Assembly: GCF_023703415.1 (NCBI RefSeq) | Contig: NZ_JAGMTU010000002.1 | Coordinates: 248,001 to 312,000, forward strand | Reading direction: 5' to 3' | Source: Microbacterium sp. USTB-Y | GTDB taxonomy: Bacteria; Actinomycetota; Actinomycetes; Actinomycetales; Microbacteriaceae | DNA: 64,000 nucleotides | Shown: piece by piece, positions 34,543 through 43,733 of the stretch | Position numbering within the stretch: the stretch's first letter is position 1 | Layout of the letters: every line of letters begins with the position of its first letter | Program-made: the position numbers and the translations under genes | Notes under the pieces: generated by a model | Databases searched by the model: none | What the model was told of the DNA's origin: nothing | The model's input: only the letters and a program-made list of their open reading frames with translations

Positions 34543-36285
34543 TCAGGAGCGGACGCGACGCCGGAGCAGGTCGATGCGCGACTGCAGCTGGGTGACGGTC
34601 GCCTGCGCGACCGCTGGTCCTCCGCACAGCCGGCGCAGCTCGGCATGGACGGATCCGTGCGGCTCCCCGGTCTGCCGCGCGTAGACGCCGACGAGGCTGT
34701 TCAGCAGCTGCCGCTGCTCGCGCAGGGTGCGGTGCAGGGGCTCGGGCAGCGTCGTCGTCGCTGTCGGAGCCTGCGCCTCCCGCGCCTCGCGCAGCCGTGA
34801 CTGGCGCGACTGCCGCTGCATGAGCAGCTCGTGCACGTGCTCCGGCTCGAGCAGACCCGGGATCCCGATGAACTCCTCCTCCTCGGGAGTGCCAGGCTCG
34901 GCGAGCTGGCCGAACTCCTTGCCGTCGAAGACGACCCGGTCGAAGTGCGCGAGCGAGGAGATCGCCTGATAGCTGAACTCCTGGGTGAGCGCGTCCGACG
35001 CATCATCCTCGCGGTTCGCACTCTCCAGCAGCGAGTCATCGAGGCCGTCCTCGTCCTTCGACTGCCGGTCGAGCGCGTGGTCGCGCTGCTTCTCGAGCTC
35101 GTTGGCGAGCTTCATCAGCACCGGGACGTTCGGCACGAAAACGCTCGCGGCCTCGCCCCGGCGACGCGCGCGCACGAACCGGCCGATGGCCTGCGCGAAG
35201 AACAGCGGGGTCGACGACGACGTGGCGTAGACCCCGACCGCGAGCCGCGGCACGTCGACGCCCTCGGACACCATGCGCACGGCGACCATCCAGCGATCAT
35301 CGGACGCGCTGAACTTCTCGATGCGCTCGGATGCGGTGGCGTCGTCGGAGAGCACGACCGTGGGCCGCTGGCCCGTGAGCGAGTGCAGGATCTTCGCGTA
35401 GGCCCGAGCCACCGTCTGATCGGTCGCGAGCACGAGCCCGCCGGCATCGGGCACGTGGTGGCGGATCTCGGTGAGGCGGCGGTCGGCGGCCGACAGCACC
35501 GCGGGCATCCACTCCCCCTCGGGGTCGAGCGCGGTGCGCCACGCCTGCGAGGTGACGTCCTTCGTGTTGTCCTGCCCCAGGTGCGCCTCGAGCTCGTCTC
35601 CGGCGCTCGTCCGCCAGCGCATCTTGCCCGCGTACATGTGGAAGAGCACCGGGCGGACCACGCCGTCCTGGAGGGCCCGGCCGTAGCCGTAGGCGTAGTC
35701 GGTGCTCGAGATCCGAGCCCCCGATTCGTCGGGCAGATACTCCACGAACGGGATCGGCGCGGTGTCGCTGCGGAACGGGGTTCCGCTGAGGAGCAGCCGC
35801 CGTCTCGCCGACCCGTAGGCGTCGCGGATCGCGTCGCCCCAGCTGAGCGCATCGCCGCCGTGGTGCACCTCGTCCAGGATGACGAGTGTGCGCGCCCCCT
35901 CCGTGAGGTGCTTGTGCACCGAGGACTTCGCCGCCACCTGCGCGTAGGTCACGACGACGCCGTGGTACTGCCGGGACGGCGCCCAGTGGCTGTTGCGGAA
36001 CCGGGGATCCAGACGGATGTGCACGCGGGCCGCCGCATCCGCCCACTGGGTCTTCAGATGCTCGGTCGGGGCGACCACGATCACCCGGTCGACCTCGTTC
36101 GTGCGCAGCAGCTCGACCGCGAGGGTCAGCGCGAAAGTCGTCTTCCCGGCGCCCGGGGTGGCGGCGACCAGGAAGTCGCGGCGGTCGGGGATCCGGAAGT
36201 ACTCCTCCAGGGCCTCCCGCTGCCACGCCCGCAGCCGATCGGCGGTTCCCCAAGGGGCGCGCTGAGGGAAGGACGGGGAGAGCAT
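34543..36285 (-). CDS. SF2 DEAD/DEAH-box helicase
   Basis: A 580-residue superfamily 2 helicase: motif I VAATPGAGKTTF, Ia VVAPTEHLKTQW, II VILDEVHHGG, III LLLSGTPFRSD, and VI FAQAIGRFVRARRRGE. It resembles the XPB/UvsW-like actinobacterial DNA helicases of this length. The C-terminal ~120 residues are charged helices (LREAREAQ, LRRLCGG). It is transcribed divergently from the LCP gene, with a perfect 14-bp palindrome between them. Confidence 0.9.
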   Translation of the reverse strand: MLSPSFPQRAPWGTADRLRAWQREALEEYFRIPDRRDFLVAATPGAGKTTFALTLAVELLRTNEVDRVIVVAPTEHLKTQWADAAARVHIRLDPRFRNSHWAPSRQYHGVVVTYAQVAAKSSVHKHLTEGARTLVILDEVHHGGDALSWGDAIRDAYGSARRRLLLSGTPFRSDTAPIPFVEYLPDESGARISSTDYAYGYGRALQDGVVRPVLFHMYAGKMRWRTSAGDELEAHLGQDNTKDVTSQAWRTALDPEGEWMPAVLSAADRRLTEIRHHVPDAGGLVLATDQTVARAYAKILHSLTGQRPTVVLSDDATASERIEKFSASDDRWMVAVRMVSEGVDVPRLAVGVYATSSSTPLFFAQAIGRFVRARRRGEAASVFVPNVPVLMKLANELEKQRDHALDRQSKDEDGLDDSLLESANREDDASDALTQEFSYQAISSLAHFDRVVFDGKEFGQLAEPGTPEEEEFIGIPGLLEPEHVHELLMQRQSRQSRLREAREAQAPTATTTLPEPLHRTLREQRQLLNSLVGVYARQTGEPHGSVHAELRRLCGGPAVAQATVTQLQSRIDLLRRRVRS

Positions 36286-36350
36286 GGGATTCCACGATAG
36301 ACGAGGCCGTCGACATTCCCGTCCACGCCCCTCGGTGCGGTCACAGCGTC

Positions 36351-36381
36351 CGCACTGGATCGGCACAGCCGATCCAGTGCG
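36351..36381. promoter_or_regulatory. Perfect 14-bp palindrome between divergent genes
   Basis: CGCACTGGATCGGC (36351-36364) and its exact complement (36368-36381), separated by ACA. It lies 66 bases from the helicase ATG and 59 bases from the LCP ATG. Because the two genes are divergent, a terminator is unlikely; an operator acting on one or both promoters fits better. Confidence 0.55.
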
Positions 36382-36439
36382 CGTCGCAGTAGCGTCCCCT
36401 GCGGCCCTCCCGCCCGGAGCGCCCTCCCGGAGGACACCC

Positions 36440-37693
36440 ATGAGACGACCCATCGCCGCGCGCCCGGTCGCGCAGCACGGCCGCGCGACCGGTCCGCGCA
36501 TCTGGACCCGGATCCTGCGCGCGATCGGGATCGGCGTCGCCGTCGTCGTGGTCAGCACGGCCGGCGTCGCGGCCTACATCGTCTCGGATCTCACGGCCGC
36601 AGTCGCGCACAACAGCGTGCAGCTGGAGGGCGGCCCGACGGCCGCGCCCGACATCGGCGCATACAAGAGCGGCTTCAACCTGCTCGTCGTCGGCATCGAC
36701 GCCTGCGAGGCGAAGTACGCGGACCTGTTCCCCGGACGCTGCGACGGCCCCGACGCGTCGAGCGTCAACAACGACGTCACGGTGCTCATGCACGTGTCTG
36801 ACTCCCCCCGGCGCATCACGGTGATCAGCTTCCCGCGCGACCTGGTGATGCCGATCCCCTCGTGCACGGCGAAGGACGGCACCGCCGTGTCGGCGCAGAG
36901 CGGCGCGCAGATCAACACGACCTACGACGAGGGCGGCCTGTCCTGCGTCGCCAAGACGGTGACGCAGCTCTCCGGCCTGAACGTCGACTTCGCCGCCGCC
37001 GTGAACTTCGGCACCGTGATCGACATCACCAACGCCATCGGCGGCGTGCCGGTCTGCCTCGCCACGCCGATGAACGACGCGTACACGGGACTGAACCTCA
37101 GCGCCGGCGAGCACACCATCCAGGGGCTCCAGGCACTGCAGTTCCTGCGCACCCGGCACGGCCTGGTCTCGGGCAGCGATCTCGCGCGCATCGGCAACCA
37201 GCAGCAGTATCTGGCCAGCCTCGCCCGCACGCTGTCCAGCGGCAAGGTGCTCTCGAACGTGCCGGAGGTGCTGAACATCGCGAACATCGCGCTGAGCAAC
37301 ATCGAGGCCAGCACGACGCTCACCAATCCGATGACGATCGTCCAGCTCGCGCTCGCCGTCAAGGATGTGCCGCCCTCGGACATCACGTTCATCCAGTACC
37401 CGACGCTCACGGATCCCGACAACCCGAACCGTGTCATCGAGGACGACGCCTCGGCCCAGACGCTCTGGGCCGCGATCGCCGCGAACCAGCCGGTGCAGAT
37501 CACCCACCAGAACACCGTGAACGACGGCGTCACCGTGGAGCCGGCCGCGCCGAGTGCGACCCCCGCCCCCAGCGGGGCCGCCTCCCCCGCCCCGTCCGCC
37601 ACCCCGGCGCCCAGCGCGGTTCCGCTGTCCGGCAACGTGCGCGGCAGCACGGCGGCGCAGCAGACGTGCTCGAACGGCGACACCAGCCAGTGA
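36440..37693 (+). CDS. LytR-CpsA-Psr (LCP) family protein
   Basis: A 417-residue membrane-anchored protein: a basic N-terminus, one membrane helix (residues ~27-53), and an LCP domain (GFNLLVVGIDACE, NNDVTVLMHVSDSPRRITVISFPRDL with the catalytic Arg, GVPVCL, QALQFLRTRHGLVSGSDLARIGNQQQYL). LCP enzymes attach secondary wall polymers to peptidoglycan from lipid carriers. The C-terminal 60 residues are Ala/Pro/Ser-rich linker. GGAGGA precedes ATG 36440. Confidence 0.92.
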   Translation: MRRPIAARPVAQHGRATGPRIWTRILRAIGIGVAVVVVSTAGVAAYIVSDLTAAVAHNSVQLEGGPTAAPDIGAYKSGFNLLVVGIDACEAKYADLFPGRCDGPDASSVNNDVTVLMHVSDSPRRITVISFPRDLVMPIPSCTAKDGTAVSAQSGAQINTTYDEGGLSCVAKTVTQLSGLNVDFAAAVNFGTVIDITNAIGGVPVCLATPMNDAYTGLNLSAGEHTIQGLQALQFLRTRHGLVSGSDLARIGNQQQYLASLARTLSSGKVLSNVPEVLNIANIALSNIEASTTLTNPMTIVQLALAVKDVPPSDITFIQYPTLTDPDNPNRVIEDDASAQTLWAAIAANQPVQITHQNTVNDGVTVEPAAPSATPAPSGAASPAPSATPAPSAVPLSGNVRGSTAAQQTCSNGDTSQ

Positions 37694-37758
37694 CGCCGCG
37701 ACGCGGGTAGTCTCTGATCCGGTGCCGCGCCGAACGCACGGCTCCCAGGAGGAGGATC

Positions 37759-38583
37759 ATGTCCGGCCACGAACCGCGCACCCCGTACATCCCGAACGAC
37801 ACGCCGCACCCGTGGCACCGCTACGTGGCCCTCGGCGACTCGTTCACCGAGGGCATCGGGGACCCAGAGCCGAGCGCTCCCGGCGGACACCGGGGATGGG
37901 CGGACCGCGTCGCCGAGGTGCTCGACGCGCAGAGCGACGACTTCGCCTACGCGAACCTCGCGGTCCGGGGCAAGCTCATCGCGCAGATCTCCGACGAGCA
38001 GGTCGCTCCCGCGATCGCGCTGAACCCGGATCTGATCACGCTGTGCGCGGGCGGCAACGACGTCATCCGCCCCGGCACCGATCCCGATGAGATCGCGGCG
38101 CAGCTCGACGACATGGTCACCCGCCTCGCCCGCACCGGCGCCGCGATCGTGCTCTTCACCGGCATCGACACGAACTTCACCCCCGTGTTCCGGCCGTTCC
38201 GCGGCAAGGTCGCGATCTACAACGAGAACGTGCGCGCCGTGGCGGATCGGCACGACTGCATCGTCGCCGACCAGTGGGGGCTGAAGACGATCCAGGATCC
38301 GCGCTTCTTCGCCGACGACCGCCTGCACATGAATCCCCTCGGCCACCACGAGGTCGCCCGGATGGTGCTGCGCGCGCTGAACGTGCCGAATGACCTGCAG
38401 GACATGGTCGCCGATCCATTCCCGAACCGCACCTGGCGCGAAGCCCGCAACGAGGACCTGGTGTGGGCGCGCACGCACCTGGTGCCGTGGGTGCTGCGCA
38501 GACTGCGGCACCAGTCGTCCGGCGATTCGATCGAGGCCAAGCGCCCCGAACCGGCGCCGGTGCTGCTGCCGCACGAGGACTGA
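37759..38583 (+). CDS. SGNH/GDSL hydrolase
   Basis: A 274-residue esterase/lipase-like protein: block I VALGDSFTEGIGD (Ser nucleophile near residue 28), block II NLAVRGK, block III CAGGNDVI, and block V DDRLHMNPLGHHEVA (Asp-x-x-His). No signal peptide is present, so it is probably cytoplasmic; substrates of this actinobacterial group are unknown. AGGAGG precedes ATG 37759. Confidence 0.9.
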   Translation: MSGHEPRTPYIPNDTPHPWHRYVALGDSFTEGIGDPEPSAPGGHRGWADRVAEVLDAQSDDFAYANLAVRGKLIAQISDEQVAPAIALNPDLITLCAGGNDVIRPGTDPDEIAAQLDDMVTRLARTGAAIVLFTGIDTNFTPVFRPFRGKVAIYNENVRAVADRHDCIVADQWGLKTIQDPRFFADDRLHMNPLGHHEVARMVLRALNVPNDLQDMVADPFPNRTWREARNEDLVWARTHLVPWVLRRLRHQSSGDSIEAKRPEPAPVLLPHED

Positions 38584-38600
38584 GCGCTCGCCGCGGGCGG

Positions 38601-39419
38601 TCAGTCCTCCGACGCCGGCGGGTGCCGCAGCGCCCAGAGCGCGACGGCGGCGGTCGAGGCGACGTTGAGCGAGTCCACTCCGCCCGACATCGGGATCGTC
38701 ACGATCGCATCGGCCGCCGCGAGTGCCGCGTCGGTCAGCCCCGGCCCCTCCGACCCGAAGGCGAGGGCGACCCGCTCCGGCCGCGCGGCCGCATAGGCCT
38801 CCAACGACACCGCGTCGTCGCTCAGCGCGAGTGCGGCGAGCTGGATGCGTTCGGCACGGAGCAGCGGGGCGAGCTCGCCCCAGCCGCGGAATCGCGTCCA
38901 CGGCACCTGGAAGACCGCCCCGGTGCTGACCTTGACACTGCGGCGGTACAGCGGGTCCGCGCACCGTGCGGAGACGAGCACCGCATCGGCGTCGAGGGCC
39001 GCCGCGGCGCGGAACGCGGATCCGACGTTCGCATGCTCCACGAGGTCCTCCAGCACGACCACCGTGCGCGCCCCGCGCAGGACCGTCGCGGCTTCCGGCA
39101 GCGCCGGGCGGTGCATCGCCGCGAGAGCACCGCGATGCACGGGGAACCCGGCGACCGCCTCGACCACATCGTCCGGGCAGACGTACACCGGGGTGTCGGC
39201 GCCGCCGACGACGTCGCGGATGCCGCCCAGCCAGCGCTCCTGGGTGAGGACCGACCTCGGGCGGTGCCCGGCCCGGACCGCCCGCTCGATCACCTTGAGC
39301 GACTCGGCGATGTACAGGCCGCCCTCGGCGTCGCTGCGCAGCCGCAGCGCGGTGTCGGTCAGTCCGCGGTAGTCGTCGAGGCGGGGATCGGCGGGGTCGT
39401 CCAGGCGGATCTCGTGCAC
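38601..39419 (-). CDS. TrmH-family RNA 2'-O-methyltransferase
   Basis: A 272-residue SPOUT methyltransferase from GTG 39419. An RNA-binding N-domain (GGLYIAESLKVIERAVRAGHRPRSVL) precedes the knot domain: VVVLEDLVEHANVGSAFRAAAAL, VALAFGSEGPGLTD and IPMSGGVDSLNVASTAAVALWA. It is a paralogue of the methyltransferase at 11119-11973, with low similarity. The target RNA is not identifiable. Confidence 0.9.
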   Translation of the reverse strand: MHEIRLDDPADPRLDDYRGLTDTALRLRSDAEGGLYIAESLKVIERAVRAGHRPRSVLTQERWLGGIRDVVGGADTPVYVCPDDVVEAVAGFPVHRGALAAMHRPALPEAATVLRGARTVVVLEDLVEHANVGSAFRAAAALDADAVLVSARCADPLYRRSVKVSTGAVFQVPWTRFRGWGELAPLLRAERIQLAALALSDDAVSLEAYAAARPERVALAFGSEGPGLTDAALAAADAIVTIPMSGGVDSLNVASTAAVALWALRHPPASED

Positions 39420-39520
39420 GGATCCACTCTCCCAGGTCGGGAGCCGACGTGCGTCGACGAGCCCCACGGTCCCCGGCCGACTCCCTGCGGAGCGCCCGTA
39501 GACTCGGGCGGGGAGGTTCC

Positions 39521-40357
39521 GTGAACAGCAGCATGCCGTCGTTGCACGCGCAGCTCGAGCCTGTCGCCGACCTGCTCGCCGACCGCCGCATCGCGTTCCT
39601 CACGGGCGCGGGCCTGTCCACCGATTCGGGGATCCCCGCCTATCGAGGCGCGGGATCCGCCCCCCGACGCGCACCGATGACCGTGCAGACGTTCCTCGGT
39701 TCGGAGCAGGCCCAGCGCCGCTACTGGCTGGGCGGGCACCTCGGCTGGCGCTCCTTCGGCACCGCCGAGGCGAACCCCGGCCATCGTGCGATCGCGGCGC
39801 TCGAGCGCGCCGGGCGCTCGGCAGGGGTGATCACGCAGAACGTGGACGGGCTGCACCTCGCCGCGGGATCCGCGCGCGTCGTCGAGCTCCACGGCACCAT
39901 GCGCACCGTGCTCTGCCTGCAGTGCGGTCAGAGCTTCTCCCGGGACGCCGTCGCCGCGCAGATCGAACGGCGAAACCCCTGGCTCGATGTTCCCGATGAG
40001 GTGCTCCTCGGCCCGGACGGCGACGTGCGCCCCGAGAGCACCGACGGCTTCGCGCTGCCGGTGTGCACCGTGTGCGACGGAGCGCTCAAGCCCGACGTGG
40101 TGTTCTTCGGCGAGTTCATCCCCGGAGAGCGGTTCGCGACCGCCGAGGCGCTGCTGCGCTCCGGAGATGCGCTGGTCGTGGCCGGCTCCTCCCTCGTGGT
40201 GAACTCCGGCATCCGCATCATCGAGCGGGCGCGACGCCGCGCGCTCCCCATCGTCATCGTCAACCTCGAGCCCACCCGCGCCGACGCCTGGGCCTCCGCC
40301 ACCATCGCGGCGTCCACCACCGTCGTCCTCCCCGCCCTCCAGGAGCTGCTCACGTGA
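39521..40357 (+). CDS. Sir2-family NAD-dependent protein deacylase
   Basis: A 278-residue sirtuin from GTG 39521 (GGGAGG upstream). NAD-binding GAGLSTDSGIPAYRG near residues 28-42, ITQNVDGLH near 103-111 with catalytic His in VELHGTM, two zinc CxxC pairs (CLQC, CTVC), and VVFFGEFIP. The sequence AGLSTDSGIPAYRG rather than the classic AGIS-x-x-SGIPDFR marks an actinobacterial subgroup. It is coupled to the phosphatase gene by GTGA. Confidence 0.92.
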   Translation: MNSSMPSLHAQLEPVADLLADRRIAFLTGAGLSTDSGIPAYRGAGSAPRRAPMTVQTFLGSEQAQRRYWLGGHLGWRSFGTAEANPGHRAIAALERAGRSAGVITQNVDGLHLAAGSARVVELHGTMRTVLCLQCGQSFSRDAVAAQIERRNPWLDVPDEVLLGPDGDVRPESTDGFALPVCTVCDGALKPDVVFFGEFIPGERFATAEALLRSGDALVVAGSSLVVNSGIRIIERARRRALPIVIVNLEPTRADAWASATIAASTTVVLPALQELLT

Positions 40358-40938
40358 CCCTCATCACCCTCATCCGCCACGGCCAGACCGACTGGAACCT
40401 CGAAGGCCGGATCCAGGGAGCAACCGACATCCCGTTGAACGACACCGGTCGCGCCCAGGCACGGGCGGCCGCCGTGCGACTCGCAGGGACCCGCTTCGAC
40501 CACGTGTACACCAGCCCGCTCGTGCGGGCGCGGGAGACGGCCGAGATCATCGCGGGCGAACTCGGCCTGCCCGCACCGCTGATCGCCGTCGGGATGCGCG
40601 AGCACGAGTTCGGGGCCGCCGAGGGTCTGCTCTGGGACCAGTACCGGGACCGGTTCCGAGCGGACAGCGGGAACGTGCCCGGCGCGGAGACCACGGCGGA
40701 GCTCACAGACCGCGCGCTGGCATCGCTCGAGCGGATCGCGCTCGCCGCCCGTCGCCGCTCCGCGCCGCGCACCGAATCCGTGCTCGTGGCGACGCACGGC
40801 GGGGTGATCCGCGCCCTCCTCGAGCACGCATCGGGCGGGACCCTCCCCGCTCCCGGGGAACGTCTCGGCAACGGGTCGCTGCACCGCTTCGCGATCGACG
40901 GCGGCGGCATCCGCCTGATCGACGCCGTCGCGGTCTGA
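40354..40938 (+). CDS. Histidine phosphatase family protein
   Basis: A 194-residue phosphoglycerate-mutase-like phosphatase: LIRHGQTDWNLEGRIQG (phospho-acceptor His9, RHG motif), YTSPLVRARETAE, the acid MREHEFGAAEG, and the second His in VLVATHGGVIRALL. GTG 40354 overlaps the sirtuin stop. It probably acts on small phosphorylated metabolites. Confidence 0.92.
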   Translation: MTLITLIRHGQTDWNLEGRIQGATDIPLNDTGRAQARAAAVRLAGTRFDHVYTSPLVRARETAEIIAGELGLPAPLIAVGMREHEFGAAEGLLWDQYRDRFRADSGNVPGAETTAELTDRALASLERIALAARRRSAPRTESVLVATHGGVIRALLEHASGGTLPAPGERLGNGSLHRFAIDGGGIRLIDAVAV

Positions 40939-41024
40939 GCGGCGCCCGCGCACCGCCGGGCGCCGGCCAGGACCGGAACGCATCCGGGCGTAGGATCGAA
41001 GAGCCGCCGATCCCGAGGAGAGCC

Positions 41025-42338
41025 GTGAATTCCGCCGCTGCACCCACCTGGCGGACCTGGCTCATCTGGATCGTCGGCGTCGCGGCCTACGTGCTGTCGA
41101 TCACGAACCGCACCTCGCTGTCCGCCGTCGGAGTGGATGCCGCACACCTGTTCCAGGCGGACGCCTCCACGCTCTCCCTCTTCGCGGTCCTCCAGCTCGC
41201 GGTGTACGGCCTCATGCAGATCCCGGTCGGGCTGCTGCTGGACCGCTTCGGATCCCGGCCGATCATGGTCGCGGGGATGCTGCTGATGTCCGTCGGCCAG
41301 CTCGTCATGGCGTTCGCCCCCAACGTGGGCGTCGCGATCGTCGCGCGCATGATCCTCGGCGCCGGCGACGCCGCGATCTTCCCTGGCGTTCTCCGCCTCG
41401 TCGCGATCTGGTTCCCCGCCCAGCGCGGACCGCTGATGGCGCAGTTGACGGGGATCGTCGGCCAGCTCGGTCAGCTCGTCGCCCTCATCCCGCTGCCCCT
41501 GCTGCTGCACTCGACCACCTGGTCGGTCGCCTTCGGCAGCCTGGCGGGTCTCGGCGTGCTGTTCACCGTGCTCGTGTTCGCGCTGATCCGCAACCGTCCG
41601 CCCGAGTTCACCGAGGACGTCTCGGTCAACACGGACACCGGGGCGATCCGCGTCGTGACGTCCCAGGCCGATCTTCGGGTCTCCCTGCGCGAGGCCCTCG
41701 CCCACCCCGGCACCCGCCTCGGCTTCTGGACGCACTTCACGACGCCCTTCGCCGGCACCGCCTTCATGATGCTGTGGGGCATCCCGTTCCTCACCAGCGG
41801 CGAGGGCCTCTCGATCGGGACCGCGTCCCTGGTGACGACGGTCTACGTCCTGTTCGGGATCCTGTTCGGGCCCGTCCTGGGCACGCTGTCGGCGCGCCAC
41901 CCGACGAGTCGCTCCCTCATGCTCGTGCTGCCGACCATCGGGATCCAGGTGATCGTCTGGCTCGCCGTGATCCTCTGGCCGGGACCGGCCCCGCTCTGGC
42001 TGCTGATCGTGCTCGCGATCGCCCTCGCCTCGGGAGGGCCCGCGTCCATGGTCGCGTTCGACCACGCCCGCACCCACAATCCCCAGCATCGGCTGAGCAC
42101 CGCCACCGGCGTCGTGAACGGCGGCGGCTTCCTCGCAGCGCTCGTGGCGATCTTCCTCATCGGCCTGGCACTCGATCTGCAGGGCGCGGGAACGCCCGCC
42201 ACCTACACGCTCGACGCGTTCCGCTGGGCCTTCCTCACCCAGGTGCCGCTGTGGCTCATCGGCACGGCATTCATCGTACGGGAACGACGGCTGACCCGGC
42301 GCGTGCTGGGCCTGGGCCGCCGCCCCCGTCAGGACTGA
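41025..42338 (+). CDS. MFS transporter
   Basis: A 437-residue major facilitator protein with 12 predicted membrane helices. The loop 2-3 motif GLLLDRFGSRPIMVAGMLL (G-x-x-x-D-R-x-G-x-R) is near residues 64-82. GTG 41025 follows a GAGGAGAG ribosome-binding site. Its substrate is not predictable; similarity is to sugar-phosphate/organic-anion type MFS permeases. Confidence 0.88.
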   Translation: MNSAAAPTWRTWLIWIVGVAAYVLSITNRTSLSAVGVDAAHLFQADASTLSLFAVLQLAVYGLMQIPVGLLLDRFGSRPIMVAGMLLMSVGQLVMAFAPNVGVAIVARMILGAGDAAIFPGVLRLVAIWFPAQRGPLMAQLTGIVGQLGQLVALIPLPLLLHSTTWSVAFGSLAGLGVLFTVLVFALIRNRPPEFTEDVSVNTDTGAIRVVTSQADLRVSLREALAHPGTRLGFWTHFTTPFAGTAFMMLWGIPFLTSGEGLSIGTASLVTTVYVLFGILFGPVLGTLSARHPTSRSLMLVLPTIGIQVIVWLAVILWPGPAPLWLLIVLAIALASGGPASMVAFDHARTHNPQHRLSTATGVVNGGGFLAALVAIFLIGLALDLQGAGTPATYTLDAFRWAFLTQVPLWLIGTAFIVRERRLTRRVLGLGRRPRQD

Positions 42339-42353
42339 ACGCCGAGGGTCCGC

Positions 42354-43733
42354 TCAGCCGAGCAGCATCGCCCGCCCCGGCTCCTGCAGCACGTCGGCCA
42401 CGGCCTTCAGGAACTGCGCGCCCTCCGCTCCGTCGACGATGCGGTGGTCGAACGACAGGCTGAGCGTCATCACGTCGCGCAGCGCGATCTCGCCGCGATG
42501 CTCCCACGGCAGGCGGCGCACCGCTCCGAGGGCGAGGATCCCGGTCTGGCCCGGGGGCAGGATCGGGGTGCCCGCGTCGATGCCGAAGACGCCGATGTTG
42601 GTCAGCGAGAACGTGCCGCCGAGGAGGTCCGCCGGCGGGGTCTTCCCGCTGCGTGCCGTGCGCGTCAGCTCGGCGATCGCCCCTGCGAGCTCTCCCAGCG
42701 CCATGCTCTCGGCATCGCGGATGATCGGCACGATCAGTCCCCGCTCGGTGGCCGCGGCGATGCCGAGGTCGACGAAGTGCTGCTGCACGATCTCGCCCGC
42801 CTCGCCGTCCCAGCGCGAGTTCAGCCCCGGGTGGCGGCCGAGCGCCAGGCAGACGGCCTTCGCGACTACGGTGAGGACGCCGATGCGCGGGGCGTCCGGG
42901 GCCGCGGACGCCCGCAACGAGGCGATGAGCTCGCTCGTGGCGGTGACGTCGACGGTGTGGAACGTCGTCACGTGCGGCGCCGTGAACGCGCTCTGCACCA
43001 TCGCCTCGGCCGTGTGCTTGCGGACGCCGCGGATCGGGATGCGCGTGGTGGCGCGCTGCCCCGCCGCACGGCGGTCCGGTGCACGCTCCGTCGTCGCGGC
43101 CGGGGCAGCCCCCGCCTCGGCAATGGTCCCGTCGACGCGGCGGCCGAGCCGCTCCCGGTAGGCGTCGACGTCGTGGCGCGTGATGACCCGATCGCCGAGC
43201 TCGGCGGCGACGAGCACCAGATCCACGCCCAGTCCCTTGGCATACGCGCGCACCGGGGGCGTCGACCGGGGTCGCTCGCCGCGCACCGGCGGCGCCGGGA
43301 GCACGTCGATCGCATCGTGCGGGGCCGCGACGCGCACCTCGGCGTCGGTCGCGACGACCGTCCCTGCGCCGGCGACGGCACGGCGCGCCCTGCGCTGCGG
43401 ACGCCCGCTCGACGGCGCGGCGCCGTAGCCGACCAGGTTCGGCCCCGAGCCTTCCTCGACCGCCGACGGTGACGTCGGCGCCGGTTCGTCGGCACCCTCG
43501 ATCTCGAAGCCCACCAGGGGCGCGCCCACGGCGACGACGTCGCCGGCTCCCGCGTGGAGCGCCGTGATCACGCCCGCGTGCGGCGACGGCAGCTCGACGA
43601 TCGCCTTGGCGGTCTCGACCTCCGCGAGCGTCTGGTTCAGCGTCACCGTGTCGCCCTCGGCGACGAGCCACTGCACGATCTCGGCCTCGGTGAGGCCCTC
43701 GCCGAGATCCGGGAGGAGGAACTCCTGCTTCAT
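42354..43733 (-). CDS. 2-oxo acid dehydrogenase E2 (dihydrolipoyl acyltransferase)
   Basis: A 459-residue E2 subunit with a single N-terminal lipoyl domain (PDLGEGLTEAEIVQW, lipoyl Lys in VETAKAIVELPSP), an Ala/Pro/Arg-rich linker, a peripheral-subunit-binding domain (VRAYAKGLGVDLVLVA), and the catalytic acyltransferase domain ending SLSFDHRIVDGAEGAQF with the HR-x-x-DG active site. With the E1 genes upstream it forms a complex that likely oxidises branched-chain 2-oxo acids. ATG 43733 overlaps the E1-beta stop. E3 is not encoded here. Confidence 0.93.
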   Translation of the reverse strand: MKQEFLLPDLGEGLTEAEIVQWLVAEGDTVTLNQTLAEVETAKAIVELPSPHAGVITALHAGAGDVVAVGAPLVGFEIEGADEPAPTSPSAVEEGSGPNLVGYGAAPSSGRPQRRARRAVAGAGTVVATDAEVRVAAPHDAIDVLPAPPVRGERPRSTPPVRAYAKGLGVDLVLVAAELGDRVITRHDVDAYRERLGRRVDGTIAEAGAAPAATTERAPDRRAAGQRATTRIPIRGVRKHTAEAMVQSAFTAPHVTTFHTVDVTATSELIASLRASAAPDAPRIGVLTVVAKAVCLALGRHPGLNSRWDGEAGEIVQQHFVDLGIAAATERGLIVPIIRDAESMALGELAGAIAELTRTARSGKTPPADLLGGTFSLTNIGVFGIDAGTPILPPGQTGILALGAVRRLPWEHRGEIALRDVMTLSLSFDHRIVDGAEGAQFLKAVADVLQEPGRAMLLG

